64,000 nt of DNA from Sanghuangporus weigelae (lineage: Eukaryota; Basidiomycota; Agaricomycetes; Hymenochaetales; Hymenochaetaceae): assembly GCA_033182465.1 (NCBI GenBank), contig CP137319.1:682001-746000 (forward strand), in the 5' to 3' direction. Shown one piece after another: positions 9,648-22,400 of this stretch. The number at the start of each line of letters is the position of its first letter. Position 1 is the first letter of the stretch. Made by a program: the position numbers and the translations under genes. A model generated the notes under the pieces. It made no database searches. It had not been told where the DNA came from and was given only the letters and a program-made list of their open reading frames with translations.

Positions 9648-11816
9648 TTATTTTTTCGCCTTGATCAGCCCGGCCATCAAGTCGAAGCTATTCCCATCAG
9701 GTTGTAAGTCGATGTATTCGTCCCCGCGGAACGACCGATAGCCTCTTGCTTCCGGCATGGTTCTAAGCAACCCGTGATTGGGAGTGATACCTATAATTCT
9801 CACCATCGCGGGAGGATCAACGGTTGTGAGCGTCACGAGTTGATCACTGTCGAGGCGGAAGAAGTTGGTAAGTAGAGTTTAATTTGTTTTCGTTAGTCGT
9901 ATGGACGACTGCGAACTCACGAGTGGAGCCACCTCTCTAGATATAGGTCCATGAATGAGTCAAACGATGCTTCTGTCAAGAATCTACTCCACATTTTATC
10001 GAACGTTGCCATGATTACGGCAAGGGTGCGCTCCATGCTCAGGTTGGTGTTGTCCAGACCAGCAGGTATCAACTGGACCAGAGACGTCATCGGTGATGGA
10101 CTAAAAACATTCAATCCGCACCCTTCGGGAATGTGTGCATAATGGTTAGCATTAGAAGAAGCAGAAAGTTTCAAATTTATAAACGGACCGACAACGACAT
10201 CAACATGACCGCCCATAAAACTGGTGTTTACAAGAATGCCACCGATCTTCTTCGCTCCGGAATGCGCGGTTATTGCGTATACGTCGTTTGGCCATTTTAA
10301 TCGGATCCTGTCGCCGAAAGCGCCGAGTACAGCTGAGCTTCGACAAGCTTCGACGACTGCCAGACCAAATAGGTATTGGATGAACACAAGCTTGGACGCC
10401 GGGAAGGATGAAAGCGGAAGGCGGAGTAGAAGAGAAAACTGAAGGCAGCCAGGGGGTGATAACCATGTGTTTGAGCCTCGTCCTCGTCCGGCCAGCTGGT
10501 GTGTCGCTACTGAAACTAGAGGATTAGGTAGATAGTTCAAGAGTTTAGGGTTCCTAGGTGATATGTCTTGTAAGGAATGGACGCAGCAGCAAAAGAATGG
10601 TATAGACTTGCTTGTCAAGCATGGTCTGCGTGCTTGTGACCACTTCGCCGTACAGTAAGACTTCTCCCATGTTTTGTGATCGTGCACAGTTCAGACCTTT
10701 CTCGTTCTGGACAGCTGCCAGAGACGAGAAATACTGTGAAAGGTCAAAAGCACGTGTCGCTTCGGGCGGAGGGATTACGCCGTTCTTGAGTACGATGATG
10801 CTTCGTGCTGGACTGTCAGACGTGGAGATGTCCGAATCTTGTGAATCGCGGATGCGGTCGAACAAGTCCCTCGAATAAGGGCCTTTGTGGAAATGGAATG
10901 TATCCGTGTTGTCTTTGAGGATGATGGGTTCCGAATCAACCAGTTCTTTAACCAGATTATCCATCATCACTGCAATAGTAGGAGCCAGGTCTGAAGTGGA
11001 TACGAGGAACTGTGGCAAGGGCCGTATCGTCCTGACATCGAATGCAGAGGGAAACTGAAGACCTAGAAGTGCGAGGGAGTCCTTCATGAGCTTCCATCGT
11101 CTTTCCTCAAGATGTTCAACGCTTGCTTCGAGATCAGGTCTACTGTTCCGTATAGCAGAAATGGCTGGTTCGAGTGTCAATGGATATTCAGGATGTATAG
11201 CCCAAAGAACGGCATTTCCTCTCCCAACTCTGCATTGCACTCCCGCAACCTTTTCTTCGCCGTCTCCTTCCGTATATTTCGCAAGGACAATCGTGTCGGG
11301 TGCATTTTGCGCGTCAACGAACTCACCACCACCGTTATAGTACAGACCCTCAGCCTTCTCCTCGGAACCAGACGAAGGATCCCGAATCAGAAGGGAGACA
11401 GCTCGTGCACCAGTCTCGCTCTCGTATTGGAATCCCGGATACACACAGCCACGACCGATACCATTGAAGAAATGAAGTGGCCTAGTACCAGAGACCTCCT
11501 GCTCTGTATCAACTTCCCATTCAACCACACGGCACGCATAATAGGCTCCGGCACAGAGGCCAAGAAAAGCTCCTCCTTCGTGTACAAACTTAGAAATCCT
11601 ATCATTAGATGATTTCAAGTCTGACACATAAGGGAGATCGCGTCCGCCAGGCAAGACAAATAAAGCGCAGTTGGTATGCCAAGGATCAGAGGCTAGGGAC
11701 TTGGGAGTGATAGTCTGTACAGCATAATTAGGCAGAAGAAGAGTCCGAAGTGTGTTCAAGGTGTGAGTCAGTGAAGTTCTCGATACGCCTGGTCCATCGT
11801 AAATCAAGACGTTCAT
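9648..11816 (-). CDS. BPL1: biotin--protein ligase (holocarboxylase synthetase)
   Basis: Attaches biotin to carboxylases such as acetyl-CoA and pyruvate carboxylase. The N-terminal half is the glutamine-amidotransferase-like domain of fungal BPLs, starting MNVLIYDGPGVSRTSLTHTL with LFVLPGGRDLPYV and GAFLGLCAGAYYAC. The C-terminal half is the BirA/LplA-type catalytic domain: QLAGRGRGSNTW (biotinyl-AMP loop), LKWPNDVYA and KKIGGILVNTSF. The end (GYRSFRGDEYIDLQPDGNSF) resembles the small C-terminal domain. Several introns are visible, for example near 10560-10610. It converges with RPC6 and diverges from the glycosyltransferase-like gene. The ATG at 11816 matches the family start exactly. Confidence 0.93.
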
Positions 11817-12003
11817 CGCGGTAAAAGACAAAGAATTTCGAGGAGAACTTGATCTTGAAATTTCCGGTACGTGCAGAACACGTGAACCGCGTTCATCATT
11901 CGCGCACGCGAGTGCCACGAAAGTGACGAAACGCGTCTTGTCTTTCCCCAATACTCTAGGGGCTCCTCAATACTCTTCGTTCCAACTCAAGAAGGCGCTC
12001 TCA
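11817..12003. promoter_or_regulatory. shared compact promoter, BPL1 and glycosyltransferase-like gene
   Basis: Only 106-187 bp separate the divergent coding regions, depending on whether the plus-strand protein starts at 11923 or 12004. Both promoters must overlap here or extend into coding sequence. Confidence 0.45.
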
Positions 12004-14684
12004 ATGAAATCGAAAGAACTGTCTTTATCAATCAATATCAGACAGCTTCATCAAAATGGTCGACATAAAGGACGCGCCAAGACTTGGATCCTAGTCGTCA
12101 CGGCGATTCTTCTGGCCATAGGGCGACTATTACTGTCTACTTTGAGGCATCCAGACGTCAAGCAAGATGAGGTTTCTATCGCTACTGTTGCGGATTTAGG
12201 GAACGCATCCATTGGAACCTTCTCAAATATGTCGCCAAAGCTTATGGACGCAATGTTCCTAGGAGCTTCAGACCTTCCTTTTCTTGATAGCGGTTCGATA
12301 ACTGCTATTTTTCCAGTGACAGAAAACACTCTTGACGAAGTGCATGATGTCATTGAGCTTCTGGCATCCTATGAATCTGCGGTCTCAGCTATAACTATTG
12401 TCTGCCCGGAGTCCATCATACCTGGTTTACACGCAAGGCTTCTTGGAAGACATCAAGACACCTTCCTGGATATGAGCGTTGCATTATGGCCTGAAGGACT
12501 CAGCGAAGGACCGGCTGTCATGAACGTCGCGTCCAGCGTGTCCACAGAATATACACTGGTCATTGACACTGCAGGACTTGGACATCTACACGAAGATTCG
12601 CGCGAGCATCTGCTCTCACATCCTCTGCTCCTTGATTTACCGACGGGATTCTGCGGTGGAAATTCCACAAATGTGGAAAGACAACCGTTTTGTATTGTTC
12701 CTAGCTCCGAACCGCAATCTGTCTCTTTTCTCTTTCCGCCATTTATCATTCCTTCATTACTTATACGGGGTTTCAACGCGACTGTAGTCAGCGATGCAGA
12801 TTTTTGGCCCAGTCTAGGGAATACTCTGGCTTCGGCAACTGGAACTGGGGCCCTTATTCCAGACTCTGATGCTAATTCGGATGGCGTCTGGTGCCGCTCA
12901 CTGTGCAGAAAGTACAGTTTGATTCTGGACGAATCGTCCCGGGATCAGTGTATTACTCCACCAGACTCAGAGGGAACCTCTGATCACGGGCCGGATCCCT
13001 CGCAGTCGTCCTCGTTAGCGATTATTTTGCCGACCCTCGGTGATCTGGAAGCTTTCTCTTCTGTGGCATGCAGACTGTCTGAGAACGGGTATAACACGCA
13101 CGTCCTAATCTTGTCGCACGATCCGGATCATGCGAGTTCTGAAAGTTCTTTTCCATGGTTGCATGATCATTTCATCTCGAGTATCTGCAATATCTCCTAC
13201 AGTGCTTTACACACTTCATCAAATGACTTTGCAAATGCAGAAGCGATCAAGTTCTGGTTGGATTCGGCGAACGAAACGATGTCTGTAATACTTTATGGAA
13301 GCGGGGGGCTGGGACACGCGTCCGAACTCCCCTTCACAGCTGTCTTGGAGAGCCAAAGTGCCATCGGTGTCTCAGTGGTCCAGATTCCTCAGATCGATTT
13401 ACCGTATTGTGACTGGTTGGGTTCTCTATCACTTCAAGAACTCAGGAGTACGTCCTGTCCGCTACGATTTGCTTTGTACTCATTGTCTCTGTAGATTGGC
13501 ACATCCCCGACATGCAGATTTCGGTTATCACTGACAACCGACCAGACTCGTTGGACCGGCTCTTCAAGTCCTTGCAAAATGCGCACTACTTCGGAGATTA
13601 TGTTTCCGTCAGAATAAACGTGGAGCAGACTGCAGACTTGGAGACCAGGAGACTTGTTAATGCATTCGAATGGAATCACGGTGAAGTATTTGTGCACCAC
13701 CGTGTTGTTCATGCTGGTCTGCTCACAGCTGTAGTGGAGTCGTGGTTTCCGCGATCGAACCACTCGTACGGCGTTCTGCTCGAGGATGATGTCGAAGTTT
13801 CGCCACTTTTCTATGCATGGATCAAAATGACGCTTCTGCGCTACCGGTTCGTCATTAGTTCTCTGTTACCTCATTGAGACTAACGGTGGACTGTCAGATA
13901 TGGTGACTCTCCGAACAAACGATCGACTTTGTTTGGGATAAGTTTATATCAGCAAAAACAAATCGAGCTACGTCCAGAAGGACGAAGATCTTTCGACGCG
14001 CAGACATTGTTCGACACGTATGGTATTCTCTATCGCAACACTCCGTACCTTTCACAGATCCCATGCAGCTGGGGTGCCGTCTACTTCCCAGAGCACTGGC
14101 GAGAATTCCATGCGTATCTATTGGTTCGCTTTTCCGAGGCATGGTTGCCCCTGCGTGACTTCGTCGTCCCGCATGTGCGCTCAAATAGGTGGGCGAAGTC
14201 ATGGAAGAGGTTCTTCATCGAGCTCGCTTATCTTCGAGGTTATGTTATGCTATATCCGAACTACGATGACTTCGTGTCTTTGTCGACGAACCATTTGGAG
14301 GTTGGATCTCATGTTAAGCAGCAGCCTCGTAGCATTTACGAGCAGAAGAAATCACTCTTCACGCTCCCGCTCATGATGCCTTCTGAAGGTTCTGATGATT
14401 CGCAAAGAACGGGTTTGCTCGATCTTCCGGAGGAAACGTTGCCTCAGTGGCCCGAACTTCCCCTGCTTGATCTCTTGGGGACAATATCGAGCGAATCGGA
14501 GGTGGAAACTCGCGGAACAGAAAGACAGAAGAAACTTGTCGGGTGCACAACTATTGGTAGCCTCGGGGAACGTCGTCGACCTTTTGAAGCAGAAGAACTT
14601 TTCACTTGCATCGCGTCCGTCGAAGAGAACGAAGTTGAAGATGATAATGAGTTTGATAGCGTAGCGATTCATTATGATATCTAG
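12004..14684 (+). CDS. membrane-anchored glycosyltransferase-like protein (GT-A type), uncharacterised
   Basis: Probable type II membrane protein of about 860 aa. Exons 12004-13447, 13495-13846 and 13898-14684 are in phase; an in-frame ATG at 11923 would add 27 residues. A single transmembrane segment (ILVVTAILLAIGRLLLS) follows a basic N-terminus. The middle (about residues 480-690) looks like a nucleotide-sugar transferase: ISVITDNRPDSLDRLFKSL, then LLEDDVEVSPLFYAWIK (acidic metal-site-like EDD) and IPCSWGAVYFPEHWREF. The N-terminal half is a large lumenal-type region without recognised motifs. The C-terminal 110 residues are acidic and low-complexity. Similar proteins of unknown substrate occur in plants and basidiomycetes as far as I recall. 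A transferase role is inference. Confidence 0.75.
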
Positions 14685-14921
14685 AAAACAAACAACACTT
14701 GCACTTGCAACAGCATAACAGCGAGCATGAAAATTGCAACTTTAGACTTGACTCGGACATTTCCCTGCCACCTTTAGGGCATGATTTGGAGCATGAAAAC
14801 AAGAGACATTCGCAGGGAAGAGAGGGGGAAAGTGGAGAAACAGAGACTATGTGATGATAGAATCGTAGAGGATAACTTGTTTGAAAAGAAAAAAGGAACA
14901 AAAAGATAGGTTAAACCCAGA

Positions 14922-17900
14922 TTAGACGGTGATCTGCGTGCTATCCAATCCCAACGCATGCAAAAATATATTCACGTTGGTGATCTTGATATTTTGCTCA
15001 GCTTCTCCGTCGACCAGACCCTTATGCACAGCAACGACGTTATCGAGAATTTTTTCTCGCAGTGTGGAGACGAGGAATTGTTGTTGATCGTTGTCTGCGT
15101 GAAGTGCGAAAGTTGCGAGGAATTTCCAGACGGGTTGGTCTAGTAAGTCGACTTCGACTGAGAGGACTCCTGTGCTTGATGAACGTAGCGATGGAATTCG
15201 TGAGGAAGGGAAGAGGGAAAGGAGATTCGGTGCGAGGAATTGGAAGAGATGCACTATTACGCCTTGCCTGGAAAGGACTACAGTCAGATTAGGAACTGAA
15301 TGGATTTATAGCTCTGTTTACCAAGAACGGAGATCCTCTTCTGTCGGAACTTCTGACGGATCGATGCTGCCCGCCATCATCTCAGATTTTATTACTTCAG
15401 CGCGACTTAGGAAGGCGGTGAGGAGGGATTGGCCCGGCTAAAAGATGCAAATGAGCATATTTGTACATAAGAATCATGTCGTGAACCGAATTACTCTTGA
15501 ATGAATGGCAAGTCTCATATCACAATGCTCCATAAGCAAACCCATCATACCAAATACGACACCAAGATTGAACTTTGCGATGACCGGAAGGATGCATTGT
15601 AGCACAGTCGAAGAGAATAATTGCGTCTGCTTATCTACCTCCTTACGTTCCGGTGTGTCCTCCTGTTGATCAAGAATCGCGGCGTTCTTAACGACGTCGA
15701 GCTGTGAAAAGCAGGCCACGAGCAGGCAGATGACCTGTAGGAGCTGCTGTGTGCTGAGATGCCTTGTGAGGCGAGGGAGGAGCTTCTTTCCCTTTGCAGG
15801 CATCAGGAGAGAGATGAATGGGTGAGGATCGCTGGTCTCGATGGGCACCATCACGCGCAGATCGTTCCATTGACGAGCTGTCTCTGCTTTATATATCACT
15901 TCCCTGCAAAACGCGTATAATGAGAAGCTCATTTTCTAGTCGAAAGAAGCAATGATTCTTTACCATTCCGCTGTGCGTGCATCGTCCTCAGCCGGAGGCT
16001 GCTCGCGACGCAATTGTTCGATTCGCAACTGACTATCATACAGACTCTCAAGGATGATGAGACATTCCCTGTGCGTTAGAGGTTCCTTCCTTGTAGTTCC
16101 CGCCGGCTATTTCCACGTTAAGAGTCAGGCTCAGAAAATTATATCCTGAAGTAACCTCGACTCACGTCAGCACTAAACCCGAACGCCTCGCGACCTCGCT
16201 TGGCAGCTTCCTTCGCAGCACCGGCTGCATCCTTTTGCACGTCTTCCTTGGAGATGTGACCGTGCGTGTCTGTCGCGCCGTTCGTATCTACCTGCAATAA
16301 CTGGCGAGGGGCAGCTTTGTAGCTCCGACCAGCCGTCTTGCCTAGGGCACCTTGGAGACTATGTATCGCTATAAAATGAGATAGATGAGTAAGAATAAAA
16401 TCATAAATGTCACAAAGAAAAGAGAACTACCGTGCAAGCCCTTCTCCTTCTCCCTCTGTCTGGCATTACTGACGATGCGCTCGACCTGCGCCTCCATCCG
16501 CTGCATCGCGTTCTGTCTACGGGTTCCAGGGCGCTGGGCTACACCAAGCGCAACACCTTCGCCAGATCCAAACTTGAGTACGCGTTCCTCACTGGCGTTG
16601 ATACCCATGCGGCTACGCATCAACGAGCCATATACCTGAGCGTAGAAATCCTCTGTGTACGGATCGGAGGTGACCAGTTGTGAGACTTGGATACGTGTGA
16701 TGAAGTCCTTGTCGGATTGTGTCATGAGGTCGTTGTATCGGCTCTGAGAAGCACGCAGCTTTAATTGAGTCTTTGCGGGTAGGAAGAGGAAGAGGCACTG
16801 ACCATATGCGCAATTTTTTGAGCCTTTCGCCGTCGCTTTCCTTCTTGCCTCTCAGCTTCCATAATCTTTCTCATCGCTTCTTGACGGAGCTGTTCGCGCT
16901 GGGTTTCACTCACAGACGTGCCACCATCTTGACCATTCTCGCCATTCACCCCAGAAAGGTTCTGAGAAAACTCCTGCTGAGCAAGTTGAGCGAGCAAGCG
17001 TTGCTGCAGTTGAAGCTGCACCTGCGTCATCTCTGCGGGGTTCGTGCCACCGAACACGTTGGCAAGGGCTTCGTTACCACGAGTTTTGCTTGCCAGCTCG
17101 TTCGCAAGGGCCAAACGGTATTGATGATGGAGATGGTCCAGTGGAGAGTCACGCCTCTGGTCAAATATCCCAGCTGCAGCGAGTTGAGCTTGACGTCGTT
17201 GATCTGCAGCGATCTGTCGGCGTAGATTTACTTGAACCTCATCTACATTCCCTTGTGTTAGACCAAGACGTAATCGACGTTCTTGCTCCTGTGCATCAAA
17301 GTTGTCGAGACGCTGCTGTTGCTGGAGCTGAAGTTGCTGAGAAGAAACCCTGCTGTGTGATAGACTTTGTGGAAGTCCACGTTCACGTTCTGCGGTCTTT
17401 TGAAGCATGAACTCTATTGGTTCGACAGGAGTGCGTGTACGATTCTGAGATTCGATAGGCGCGTATGCGAGATCCTTGGGATGGTTTCTCTGTGTCTCCT
17501 GAACGCGCATGCCGTTGAAGTCCTGCAAAATTCCCTGCTGTTGCTGTTGCTGCTGACGATAGTTCTCAAGAGCGAAAGGAGAAACTTGATATCCGGCTTG
17601 CGGGGAGCTGATTGGTGCATTCCGATGGACAGATGGTGACTGTGAACGCATACGAGGTGGCTTTAGCTGGTGCTGGTGCTGCTGTAGCAACTGTTGTTGT
17701 TGAAGCTGCTGTTGCTGTAATTGTTGCTGTTGCTGTTGGAGCAGTAGCTGTTGTTGTTGTTCCTGCATCTTCAACTCTCGCGCGCGTTGGGCCTGTGCGC
17801 GCATTTCCGCCTCGATTTCTGCAAGAGTGCGTGCACCAGGCACCATGCCATCTGGCGGTGTTTGGGTCTGTTGTGGCGCATGAGATATCGAAGTTAATGA

Positions 17901-18595
17901 CTGTTGGGTAAGTGCTGGCGAATGCGTCTGCTGAGAGAGGACGTTCGTGGCAGAAGGGCGAGTTGCACTGGAAACGCTAGATGAAGCTTGGTGGGTTAGA
18001 CCGGCCCCGGCTTTACGCCCAATACTGCTTGAAGTTCGGAAGACTGAGAATGGGGACTTGTCATCCCAGAGCGACTCGCGTGAGGCAAGAGTCGGACGCG
18101 CTGGAGTCTCGGATCAGATGAGTCTGGTATGCAGCAGAGTATACAACGCACCTTGCTGAGCCGATTTCGGTGCCTCCGAGGTCAGCTGCGTTTGAGCTTG
18201 GGCCTGAGGCTGGAAATGCGACAGCGGCTGCAGCTCATATGCGCTTGAAGAAGTGGTTGTCACATTTCCCTGCTTTGGACGACGCTCAAGTTCCGGGAGC
18301 GCCTGAGCAGTGAAGTCAAAATCCTTGCCTGAGATGACGCGTAGATCATAATGAGCATTTTGGAGTAGAAGCAGGAGCTGATGAGGAATGAGAGCTCACC
18401 AACGGGTCCGGTACCCCCGAAGGTCTCGTCATTGAGTTCGTCCCCGCCTTCTTGTAATGCATTGCCAAGTCCATCGTAATCCTCCTGACCCCAATTGTAT
18501 ACAGCGATATCTTCATCGGCTGTCGACTCTCCAGCGAGAAAACGCCGTTTCTCATCCTCGATTTGATTGCTTGATTCAAGCCCGAAGAACGACAT
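14922..18595 (-). CDS. PAT1: mRNA decapping activator PAT1
   Basis: Cytoplasmic mRNA-decay factor linking Lsm1-7, Dhh1 and the Dcp2 decapping complex in P-bodies. The start at 18595 reads MSFFGLESSNQIEDEKRRF, then VYNWGQEDYDGLGNALQEGG, the conserved Pat1 N-terminus. The middle (about 17840-16900) is a proline/glutamine-rich low-complexity region with a near-pure Gln tract coded at about 17650-17770. The conserved mid-domain MTQSDKDFITRIQVSQLVT and the helical C-terminal domain (KGKKLLPRLTRHLSTQQLL; FNLGVVFGMMGLLMEHCDMR) are intact, ending at 14922. At least six introns are visible. It converges with the glycosyltransferase-like gene and diverges from GDB1 across 813 bp. Confidence 0.93.
17500..17775 (-). 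repeat. polyglutamine-coding CAG/CAA tract in PAT1
   Basis: On the minus strand, blocks of CAG/CAA code for Gln runs broken by Leu and His (about 17655-17770), with a second short run near 17540-17560. Codons are mixed CAG and CAA, so this is not a pure triplet repeat. It lies in the unstructured part of PAT1. Confidence 0.85.
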
Positions 18596-19408
18596 GAATG
18601 TGCCCGAGCCCCTCCCCTGGCGGCTGGGACGGGTGATACAAGCTGTCTTCTCAGACTTTAGACCTTCTGGATAGCCAATTCAATCTGAAAGTTTATGACG
18701 CACCACTCAGTTTTTCTGTCGACTTTGAATTGAATATCGGTCTTGCAGTATGATACAATGTTCACTGTCCACTGGACGAGAGGGTTGATGCCTCTCTTGC
18801 TGCCGACTTACGAGACGTAACCTGGGGTGAACGGAGAGGAGTGTGACAAAAGAGGCAATAAAAAATAAAGTTTTGTGCGTATGAGTCACGCTCCGAGTCC
18901 AATAAATAAATTAAATTAGGGAGAAATTCTGCCTACTGTACTCTGTAGTACATGTACAGCGCCAGCATGACCTTTGCGGCATTCTGAAAAACGCCCATAT
19001 TAATATTGCGCCTTTTCGGCTCGTTTGATAAAGGAGAATAAGTTATTTGTTCTGTATATGTAAGTAATGCCATTAGTACTGGCAGTGTATTCATGCCCAT
19101 TTCTAACAAACACCATTACGTTTTTTTCTTCAGGAGACCTGCGCCGACAATAAATTATTAATTCCTCTTTTAGTTTTCCATGTTTCGCATTGCATTGACT
19201 ACGACCAGCGCTGAGCGCGAGAAATAGTGACGTATGACTATTTGGCACAGAAATTTCCAACTTTGCCAGATCGGGTCCGAGCTCGGAAGACGCGTTTCAT
19301 TCAGGCGCGTCCCAGTGCAATACTTATACCCAGCGTACTCTCCTCTCTATCCCACTCGCCACAACATACTGATCTCCATTTACTTTCCCCCTCTTGCCTT
19401 AGTCGATC
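18596..19408. promoter_or_regulatory. 813-bp divergent intergenic region, PAT1 / GDB1
   Basis: No gene recognised. The region includes AT-rich segments (about 18890-19230) and a small imperfect palindrome with repeated gtac at about 18935-18962. Both promoters must lie here; an AT-rich pair (ttaatatt, aataaattattaatt) near 18993 and 19150 is the only other visible structure. Confidence 0.5.
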
Positions 19409-22400
19409 ATGTCGGACACACAAAAGGCAAAGGTATGTTGTCTCCGGTATTGTTTATAATTCCAGTCTGCTCAGAGCGAATCAGGACAAGACCAGTGGCG
19501 AACGGGTGGCATCGCCCACCATCGTCATCCCTCCCAACAACATCATGTCATCGACAGCGCCAAAGACGCCAAAGACGCCGGCCGATGAGGGCATAGATTT
19601 CTTTGAGTCCGCAGCTATCCCCGGCGAGGCACCAATCCAGGTCTATGAGCTGAAGCTGGATCCAGATGGCGGTCCTAGCAAAGACAAGTCGGTGCGTCCG
19701 TTCTGCTCTTTCTTGCAATCATCCGATGACTGATAATCAACTACATTCATCACCCAAATTCTAATTTAGTACATCCGACTTCCGCCTCCCTACGTCCCGT
19801 ACGTTCTCCGGATTAGCATCGATGCCGGTGCTCCTGCGTCTCGAAATGGTGTCTTCAAGACAAACTTCCCAATTGACGGTGGTCTCTTCGATCGCAACCG
19901 ATTTGCGGAGCGAAGGTGCGTCTTCTCATACTTGGAAGTCTGTGTATATGCGTTCCATTCATCACTCTATTATAGGCTCCCGATCGATGTCTCGAAGCCC
20001 ATTCATATTGATCTTCCGATCTCGCATGCGGGCGCATTCGCTTACTGGGTTGAATATGATGGCGATTCGGACGGCGAGCGCGTAACGGGGAGACAAGGAT
20101 ACTTCAACATCGATCCCGCTCTACGTGTCCCAAAGCGAATACCCATTCTTTCCGAAGAATCGGGAGGTGCCGTTCAGGAAGAAATAGTTCATATACCGTT
20201 GGATGGCCTAGTCATTCTGACCGTTATTGCAAAATGGATGGGCACGCTAGAGGAATGGCGACCGCATTTGCAGGAAGCTTCTGAAAGAGGTTACAACATG
20301 CTGCACTACACGCCTCTACAGCAACGTGGGGAGAGCGGGAGCCCGTATTCGCTTGCTGACTTCTTATCCTATGACTCGGAGCTTTTCGAACGCGGATGGA
20401 CAGGCTCGCGTGAAGAACAGATAAGTCGCGTAGAAGACACACTAAAAATTGCTAGAGAAGAATATGGTCTATTAAGCCTGACTGATGTAGTCCTTAATCA
20501 TACAGCAAACAATAGCCCGTGGTTGTTGCAACATCCGGAAGCTGGTACGACTACATTTCTACCCATGCAAACATTTCGTGGCTTTAACTGTAAACTGCAG
20601 GTTACAGCTGTGCTCACACGCCTCACCTCACCCCTGCTCTGGAACTGGATACGGCAATGCTCGAGTTTTCAAAATCGCTGGCAGCGAAGGGTTTACCTAC
20701 CAAGATCAGCTCTTATGGGGACATTGAAACGCTCATCGACGCCTTTCATGAAGAGCTTAAGGCTCTCAACCTCTGGCAATACTATGTTCTAGATGTCAAG
20801 AAGGAAAGATTATCCGTAAGGGCAGCGCTTGCGTCTGCTCCCGTCTGGGAAGCGCCGCATGTCGCTCAGAAGACCGTCGCAGAGCTAGCAGATCTCATTC
20901 GTGCTACCGGGAAGCTTGATGAATCTAAGAAGTTCCATAGCCGGTATGCCGTTACGGTGGATCCGCAATATGCAGCGAGTCTGATCAAGGCAGCATTTAC
21001 GGAACTCGAAGATGAGGATGCTTTAGCGGATGCCTGGGTGAGGGTTGTCGACGTGCTTAATGTCCCATTATATCAGGAGTGGGAAGAAGACACCCGTGTC
21101 GCGTTGGAAAACATCAAAAACCGTATTGACTACTCCCGACTGGCTGGACATGGACCAAAGCTTGGAGAGATCACGGAGGAGTGAGATCGTGTTTATCTCT
21201 CATAGAGCGTTGCTGAGACAGTTTTGTTTTCAGGCTTCCGCTTGTTGACACATATTTCACACGTCTCAGAGTGGAGGATTATAACCCGAAAGTGCATGCA
21301 TTGGCTAACAACGGCTGGATTTGGGATGCGGATCCATTGCAGAACTTCGCGCTGGAGCCTTCGAAGGCGTACCTTCGGCGTGAGGTTATTGCATGGGGCG
21401 ATTGTGTTAAACTTCGATACGGTGACAATCCTGATGACAACCCTTGGCTATGGGACTTCATGACTCGTTACGTGCAGGAGCTCGCAAGCACATTCGATGG
21501 TTTCCGTATCGACAACTGCCATTCGACACCGCTGTATGTTGGTGTTACTCTACTTGATGCTGCTCGTGTTGTGAATCCAGACTTGTATGTATGCGCTGAG
21601 CTGTTCACCGGGAGTGAGGATACGGATACGTACTTCGTGAGCCGACTTGGGATCAATAGCTTGATTAGAGAAGCGTACAATGGCCATGACCCTAAAGACT
21701 TCTCCAGACTTCTGTACAGATATGGCGTTGGCAAACCCATAGGTCAGTATTTTTCGCCAACCTACATTTAATCTCGTTACTGACATTCTGTGAAGGTTCT
21801 ATGGATGCGGCTTGCTTGACGAGTAAAGACGAACTTCCTCCTCCGACAGGCAAAGGTCCAAGTCGCCCGTGTGTAATCACGCCTATCCAGGGATCGCTGC
21901 CCCATGCACTCATGTTCGACCTTACGCATGACAACGAGTCGCCATTGTTCAAACGCAGCGCTGAGGATGCGCTTTCCACCGGTGCACTGGTGACATTCAT
22001 GTGTTCGGCTATCGGTTCCGTCAAAGGTTTCGATGATCTATATCCGAAGCATCTCAATATTGTCAGCGAAAATCGCAAATACGTGGTGGGGACTGAGAGT
22101 GGTATCGGTTCTATCAAGCGCATGCTGAACCACTTACATGCCGAGATGATGATTCAAGGGTTCATCGAAGGACATGTACACCAGGAGAACGACGTGAGCT
22201 ACCAATACTAATACATTTTAATTACATCTAACTCTTCTCTCTACCCAGTACATCATCCTGCATCGTGTTCAACCGACTACGCAGAAAGGTTACCTACTAG
22301 TAGCTCACGCTGCATTCTCTAAAGGGTCCAAGGATCGTGGATGGAGTACGTTTCATACTTCTTACCAACCGATCTTGAGTTATTGACAAGCCTTTTCCGT

